Origin: Primorskyibacter flagellatus
Lineage (GTDB): Bacteria > Pseudomonadota > Alphaproteobacteria > Rhodobacterales > Rhodobacteraceae
Assembly (NCBI RefSeq): GCF_014638275.1
Contig: NZ_BMFJ01000002.1
Coordinates: forward strand, 310,001-374,000
Length of the DNA: 64,000 nt
Direction of reading: 5' to 3'
Part shown: piece by piece, positions 60,958 through 64,000 of the stretch
Position numbering within the stretch: position 1 is the first letter of the stretch
How the letters are laid out: each line of letters opens with the position of its first letter
Program-made: the position numbers and the translations under genes
Notes under the pieces: model-generated
Told to the model about the DNA's origin: nothing
What the model saw: only the letters and a program-made list of their open reading frames with translations
The model's database searches: none

Positions 60958-61436
60958 AGCCGTCCTCCGAGTTCCGCAAGCACCGCGCGATAGACGTCAC
61001 GCTTGAACGGCACGATGTTGTCCACCAGATCCGAGGCGGCCATCCACTGCCAGCGCGAGAATTCCGGATGCGCCGTCGCGATGTTCACGTCCGAATCCGT
61101 GCCACGGAAACGCATCAGGAACCACTTCTGCTCCTGTCCGCGATACCGCCCCTTCCAGAGCTTTCCGGCGAGGTCAGGCGGCAGGTCATAGGGGATCCAG
61201 CCCGCCGTCTCCGCCTCGATCTCCACCATCTCGGCCACTACCCCGGTCTCTTCCCATAGCTCGCGCAGCGCCGCCTCGCGCGGGTCCTCGCCCGGATCAA
61301 TCCCGCCCTGCGGCATCTGCCAGGCCGGGCCGGGGTTGTCGATGCGCTGACCGACGAACACGCGCCCTTCGTCATTGGCCAGCATGATCCCGACGCAGGG
61401 ACGATACGGCAGGGCCGGGATGTCTTTCGGTGTCAT
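60954..61436 (-). CDS. rppH: RNA pyrophosphohydrolase
   Basis: A 160-residue Nudix enzyme. The N-terminal [12 protein letters not shown], the Nudix box [22 protein letters not shown] and the KWFLMRF and FSRWQWM motifs are those of RppH/NudH, which converts 5'-triphosphate mRNA ends to monophosphates and so triggers decay. ATG 61436 begins the usual [15 protein letters not shown]. Its end overlaps the secreted protein gene by 4 bases. Confidence 0.93.
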   Translation of the reverse strand: MTPKDIPALPYRPCVGIMLANDEGRVFVGQRIDNPGPAWQMPQGGIDPGEDPREAALRELWEETGVVAEMVEIEAETAGWIPYDLPPDLAGKLWKGRYRGQEQKWFLMRFRGTDSDVNIATAHPEFSRWQWMAASDLVDNIVPFKRDVYRAVLAELGGRL

Positions 61437-61560
61437 GACCACTCCTTCGCTGAGGCAAGCCTTGCCGCGCCCGCAGACCCGACGCAACCCGCTCCACTCC
61501 GCATCCTGCTTCTTCTCTCCGGAAATTGACCGGCGGGCAGCGCCCCCCTCTTCCGTCGGT

Positions 61561-61623
61561 AGGGGGCGCCGCCCCCTGAGCCGCTGCGCGTCTCACCCCC
61601 GGGATACTTGCGGCAAGATGAAA
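61561..61623 (-). repeat. Dispersed repeat, copy G (long form)
   Basis: On the minus strand TTTCATCTTGCCGCAAGTAT starts 4 bases after the LysR stop and is followed by a degenerate first hairpin and GGGGGC-GGC-GCCCCC. Core identity is lower than in the other copies. Confidence 0.65.
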
Positions 61624-61627
61624 GGGG

Positions 61628-62521
61628 TCAGGCCCAGATGCCTTCGATTTCCGCCCGCAGCCAGTTCCGGAAACGGGCGAAATGCGGCAGGTCGGCGCTG
61701 CGGTCGGGGAAGAACAGCGCGTAGGACTGGCCGGTTGCGACATCCTCGGGCCCGACGCGCACCAGATCGCCCCGGGCGAGGGAGGCGCGGGCAAGGATTT
61801 CCGGCACCAGGCCGACGCCGAGGCCAGCAACCGCCGCGTCCAGAACCATGTCGAAATGATCGAACCGCGCCCCACGCAGCGCCTGCCGCGGATCAAGCCC
61901 CGCCGCCCGGCACCAGTCCGGCCAGAGTGCAGGACGCGTGGACTGTTGCAGCAGCGGCAGGCGCAGCACCTCCCTCGCCGACAGGCCCGGCGAGGCGAGT
62001 GAGGGTGCCGCCACCACCGCCAGCTCCTCGTCCAGGAGGTGCAGGTGATTGGCCCCGCCGCCCCTGTGCTGCGTCCGCTGGATGGCTAGGTCGAAGGGCT
62101 CCGTTTCGAAATCCACCGGGGCAAGCCGCGCCGCCATGTCGATGGACAGCCCCGGCATCGTCGCCTGAAACCCTTTGAGCCGCGGGATCAGCCAGAGCCG
62201 CCCGAAGGTCGGCAGGACCGCGATCCGGAGCACCCGTGCCTGCCCGCCAAAGGCCATGACCGAGGTCGCGGCCTCGTTCAGCCGGTCAAGCAGCGGCTCC
62301 GCCTCCCGCAGGAAGGACCGGCCCGCGTCCGACAGGGTCATCCGCCTCCGCGCCCGCACGAACAGGGCCACACCGAGCCGCGCCTCGAGCCCGGTGACGG
62401 AGCGGCTGACGGCGCTCTGCGTCAGGCCCAGGGTCTGCGCGGCGCGGATCGTCGTACCGCTGCGCGCGCAGGCGCAGAAGGCTTCCAGTTCCGCGATCGT
62501 GGGGGTGTGGGCGTGGCGCAT
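61628..62521 (-). CDS. LysR-family regulator, divergent from gcdH
   Basis: A 297-residue regulator. [48 protein letters not shown], followed by a LysR effector domain ([21 protein letters not shown]). The position divergent from gcdH matches GcdR-type regulators, which respond to glutarate or glutaryl-CoA. The shared 100-base region contains direct and inverted repeats. Confidence 0.88.
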   Translation of the reverse strand: MRHAHTPTIAELEAFCACARSGTTIRAAQTLGLTQSAVSRSVTGLEARLGVALFVRARRRMTLSDAGRSFLREAEPLLDRLNEAATSVMAFGGQARVLRIAVLPTFGRLWLIPRLKGFQATMPGLSIDMAARLAPVDFETEPFDLAIQRTQHRGGGANHLHLLDEELAVVAAPSLASPGLSAREVLRLPLLQQSTRPALWPDWCRAAGLDPRQALRGARFDHFDMVLDAAVAGLGVGLVPEILARASLARGDLVRVGPEDVATGQSYALFFPDRSADLPHFARFRNWLRAEIEGIWA

Positions 62522-62533
62522 GGTATATATGTA

Positions 62534-62608
62534 TGAAACTCATCAACTTGGGACCAATACTCGTTATCAATTAGAACGACAAACGGTTACGGTCCGCCTG
62601 AAACTCAT
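62534..62608. promoter_or_regulatory. Regulatory region between LysR and gcdH
   Basis: TGAAACTCAT occurs twice as direct repeat (62534-62543 and 62599-62608). Between them CGTT-N9-AACG (62562-62578) holds a T-N11-A LysR motif. The second direct repeat is just before the AGGAGAG ribosome binding site of gcdH. Confidence 0.5.
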
Positions 62609-62621
62609 AAAGGAGAGACCC

Positions 62622-63848
62622 ATGGATATCGAGAACCGCCCGCTCATCAAGGACAAGGACCGCCCCAACATGGCCGGCTTCTCCTGGGAGGATCCGTTCC
62701 TTCTCGACTCCCAGCTCGAGGAAGACGAGCGCATGATCGGCGAATCCGCGCGCGCCTTCTCTCAGGACCGGCTCGCCAGCCGGGTTGAGAAGATGTACGC
62801 CGAGGAAGGCGTGGATCCCGAGATCTTCTCGGAAATGGGCGCCGCCGGGATGCTGGGCGTGACCGTGCCCGAGCAGTACGGCGGACTTGGCGCGGGTTAC
62901 GTCGCCTACGGGCTGGTTGCGCGTGAGGTGGAGCGGGTGGATTCGGGCTTCCGCTCCATGTGCTCCGTCCAGTCGTCGCTGGTGATGTATCCGATCTATG
63001 CCTACGGATCGGAAGAACAGCGGATGAAGTACTTGCCGAAACTGTCGTCGGGCGAATGGATCGGCTGCTTCGGCCTGACAGAGCCCGAGGCCGGTTCCGA
63101 CCCCGCTGGCATGAAGACGCGCGCAGTGAAGACTGACAGCGGGTATCGTATCACCGGCTCCAAGATGTGGATCTCAAACGCGCCGATCGCCGATGTCTTT
63201 GTCGTCTGGGCCAAGTCCGACGCCCATGACGGTGCGATCCGGGGATTTGTGCTGGAAAAAGGGATGAAGGGCCTTTCCGCCCCGAAGATCGAGGGCAAGC
63301 TGAGCCTGCGCGCCTCCATCACCGGCGAGATCGTAATGAACAACGTCGAGGTCGGAGAGGATGCGCTGCTGCCGCATGTCTCCGGTCTGAAAGGGCCGTT
63401 CGGCTGTCTCAACCGCGCCCGCTACGGCATCGCATGGGGTGTCATGGGCGCGGCGGAGGACTGCTGGCTGCAGGCGCGCAGCTACGGGCTGGACCGCAAG
63501 CAGTTCGGCAAGCCGCTTGCCGGCATGCAGCTGTACCAGAAGAAGCTGGCCGACATGCAGACCGAAATCACGCTTGGCCTTCAGGCCGCGCTGCGCGTCG
63601 GGCGGCTGTTCGACGAGGCGAAGGCCGCGCCGGAGATGGTGTCGCTGATCAAGCGCAACAACTGCGGCAAGGCGCTGGACATCGCGCGCGTGGCACGGGA
63701 CATGCACGGCGGCAACGGCATCCAGATCGGCTACAAGGTCATGCGCCATGCGGCCAACCTGGAAACGGTGAACACCTACGAGGGCACGCATGACGTACAC
63801 GCGTTGATCCTCGGCCGGGCGCAGACCGGGTTGCAGGCGTTCTTCTGA
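62622..63848 (+). CDS. gcdH: Glutaryl-CoA dehydrogenase
   Basis: A 408-residue acyl-CoA dehydrogenase of the glutaryl type. The N-terminus [27 protein letters not shown], the substrate Arg region in [30 protein letters not shown] and the C-terminal [15 protein letters not shown] with catalytic Glu387 are diagnostic. It oxidises and decarboxylates glutaryl-CoA to crotonyl-CoA in lysine and tryptophan breakdown. AGGAGAG lies 7 bases before ATG 62622. The usual partner CoA-transferase gene does not follow. Confidence 0.94.
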   Translation: MDIENRPLIKDKDRPNMAGFSWEDPFLLDSQLEEDERMIGESARAFSQDRLASRVEKMYAEEGVDPEIFSEMGAAGMLGVTVPEQYGGLGAGYVAYGLVAREVERVDSGFRSMCSVQSSLVMYPIYAYGSEEQRMKYLPKLSSGEWIGCFGLTEPEAGSDPAGMKTRAVKTDSGYRITGSKMWISNAPIADVFVVWAKSDAHDGAIRGFVLEKGMKGLSAPKIEGKLSLRASITGEIVMNNVEVGEDALLPHVSGLKGPFGCLNRARYGIAWGVMGAAEDCWLQARSYGLDRKQFGKPLAGMQLYQKKLADMQTEITLGLQAALRVGRLFDEAKAAPEMVSLIKRNNCGKALDIARVARDMHGGNGIQIGYKVMRHAANLETVNTYEGTHDVHALILGRAQTGLQAFF

Positions 63849-63859
63849 ACGAACCGGCG

Positions 63860-63915
63860 GAGGGGCTCTGCCCCCGCGCCTGCGGCGCGCCCCGGAGTAC
63901 TATTGGCAAGACGAA
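63860..63915 (-). repeat. Dispersed repeat, copy H (long form)
   Basis: On the minus strand CTTCGTCTTGCCAATAGTAC is followed by CGCGCC-GCA-GGCGCG and GGGGC-AGA-GCCCC hairpins. It lies between the gcdH stop and the terminator of the partial ABC gene. Confidence 0.65.
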
Positions 63916-63919
63916 GCAG

Positions 63920-63943
63920 AGGGCGCCCCGGTGGCGCCCTTTC
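63920..63943. terminator. Intrinsic terminator between gcdH and the partial ABC gene
   Basis: AGGGCGCC and GGCGCCCT form a perfect 8-bp stem with a 5-base loop; TTCG follows on the plus strand. It lies between convergent genes. Confidence 0.65.
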
Positions 63944-63947
63944 GCGT

Positions 63948-64000
63948 TCAGGCGTGCATCGTCGCGGCGGCGAGAAGCTGCTGCGTGTAGGGGTGCTGCG
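63948..64000 (-). CDS. ABC transporter ATP-binding protein, C-terminal fragment at window edge
   Basis: The last 16 codons before TGA (complement of 63950-63948) encode QHPYTQQLLAAATMHA. HPYT-Q-x-LL is the C-terminal element of oligopeptide-type and phosphonate-type ABC ATPases. The rest of the gene is outside the window. Confidence 0.65.
   Translation of the reverse strand, partial: QHPYTQQLLAAATMHA

Overview
The window is a GC-rich, densely coded stretch of an alphaproteobacterial chromosome, most likely from the Rhodobacteraceae (Rhodobacter/Roseobacter group). The main signs are a PhyR-NepR-EcfG general stress response locus, a split F0 ATP synthase operon with a separate b' subunit, a DNA polymerase IV with an N-terminal zinc finger, a secreted protein with a VPLPA-CTERM tail, an aerobic cobalamin pathway with CobN, and a ccoGHIS operon with an FNR-type site. 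I see no rRNA, tRNA, CRISPR array, integrase or transposase.

Layout. 1-5.3 kb: a glutathionyl-hydroquinone reductase cut by the window edge, an atypical receiver protein, DUF1636-cobC-cbiB, a lytic transglycosylase and a DUF1127 protein. 5.4-9.7 kb: smc and a VPLPA-CTERM protein. 9.85-16.7 kb: a cobalamin riboswitch, a CbiM-like permease, cobW, a GNAT protein, cobN and a second GNAT protein. 16.7-31.5 kb: an 11-gene minus-strand operon with a carboxyltransferase, an oligopeptide-type ABC importer, a small biotinyl carrier, two acyl-CoA ligases, a single-chain BC-BCCP-CT carboxylase and a GntR regulator. 31.7-34 kb: a lipoprotein, cobO, and a peroxiredoxin-like/2OG-oxygenase fusion. 34-36.8 kb: atpI-B-E-X-F. 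36.9-42.9 kb: an ArsR regulator, a transglutaminase-like protein, a DMT transporter with a LysR regulator, a NUDIX protein, dinB, a 43-residue ORF and a second LysR regulator. 42.9-47.4 kb: ccoGHIS. 47.4-53.3 kb: a D-Ala-D-Ala carboxypeptidase, a HAD hydrolase, clpS, an rsmC-like methyltransferase, an SDR lacking catalytic residues, and hemF. 53.3-57.5 kb: a HisKA_2 kinase, ecfG, nepR, phyR and two small membrane proteins. 57.5-64 kb: a YihY-family protein, hemE, hemC, a secreted protein, rppH, and a LysR/gcdH divergent pair, ending in a partial ABC ATPase.

How the genes work together. The cobalamin genes occur in three blocks: cobC-cbiB, riboswitch-cbiM-like-cobW-cobN, and cobO. The last two are separated by the carboxylase/ABC operon, which looks like a self-contained import, CoA-activation and carboxylation module of unknown substrate. 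This operon is the best candidate for an undescribed system. The stress locus is fed by a divergent promoter in which both EcfG-type promoters occupy the same 33 bp, and further EcfG-type promoters lie next to two small membrane protein genes.

A second candidate for something undescribed is a dispersed repeat. Eight copies share a core resembling CTTCATCTTGCCAGAAATAC. Four follow stop codons directly in the sense direction, one lies in frame inside cobN, and one supplies the leader of hemF. Four long copies continue into hairpins with 3-nt loops.
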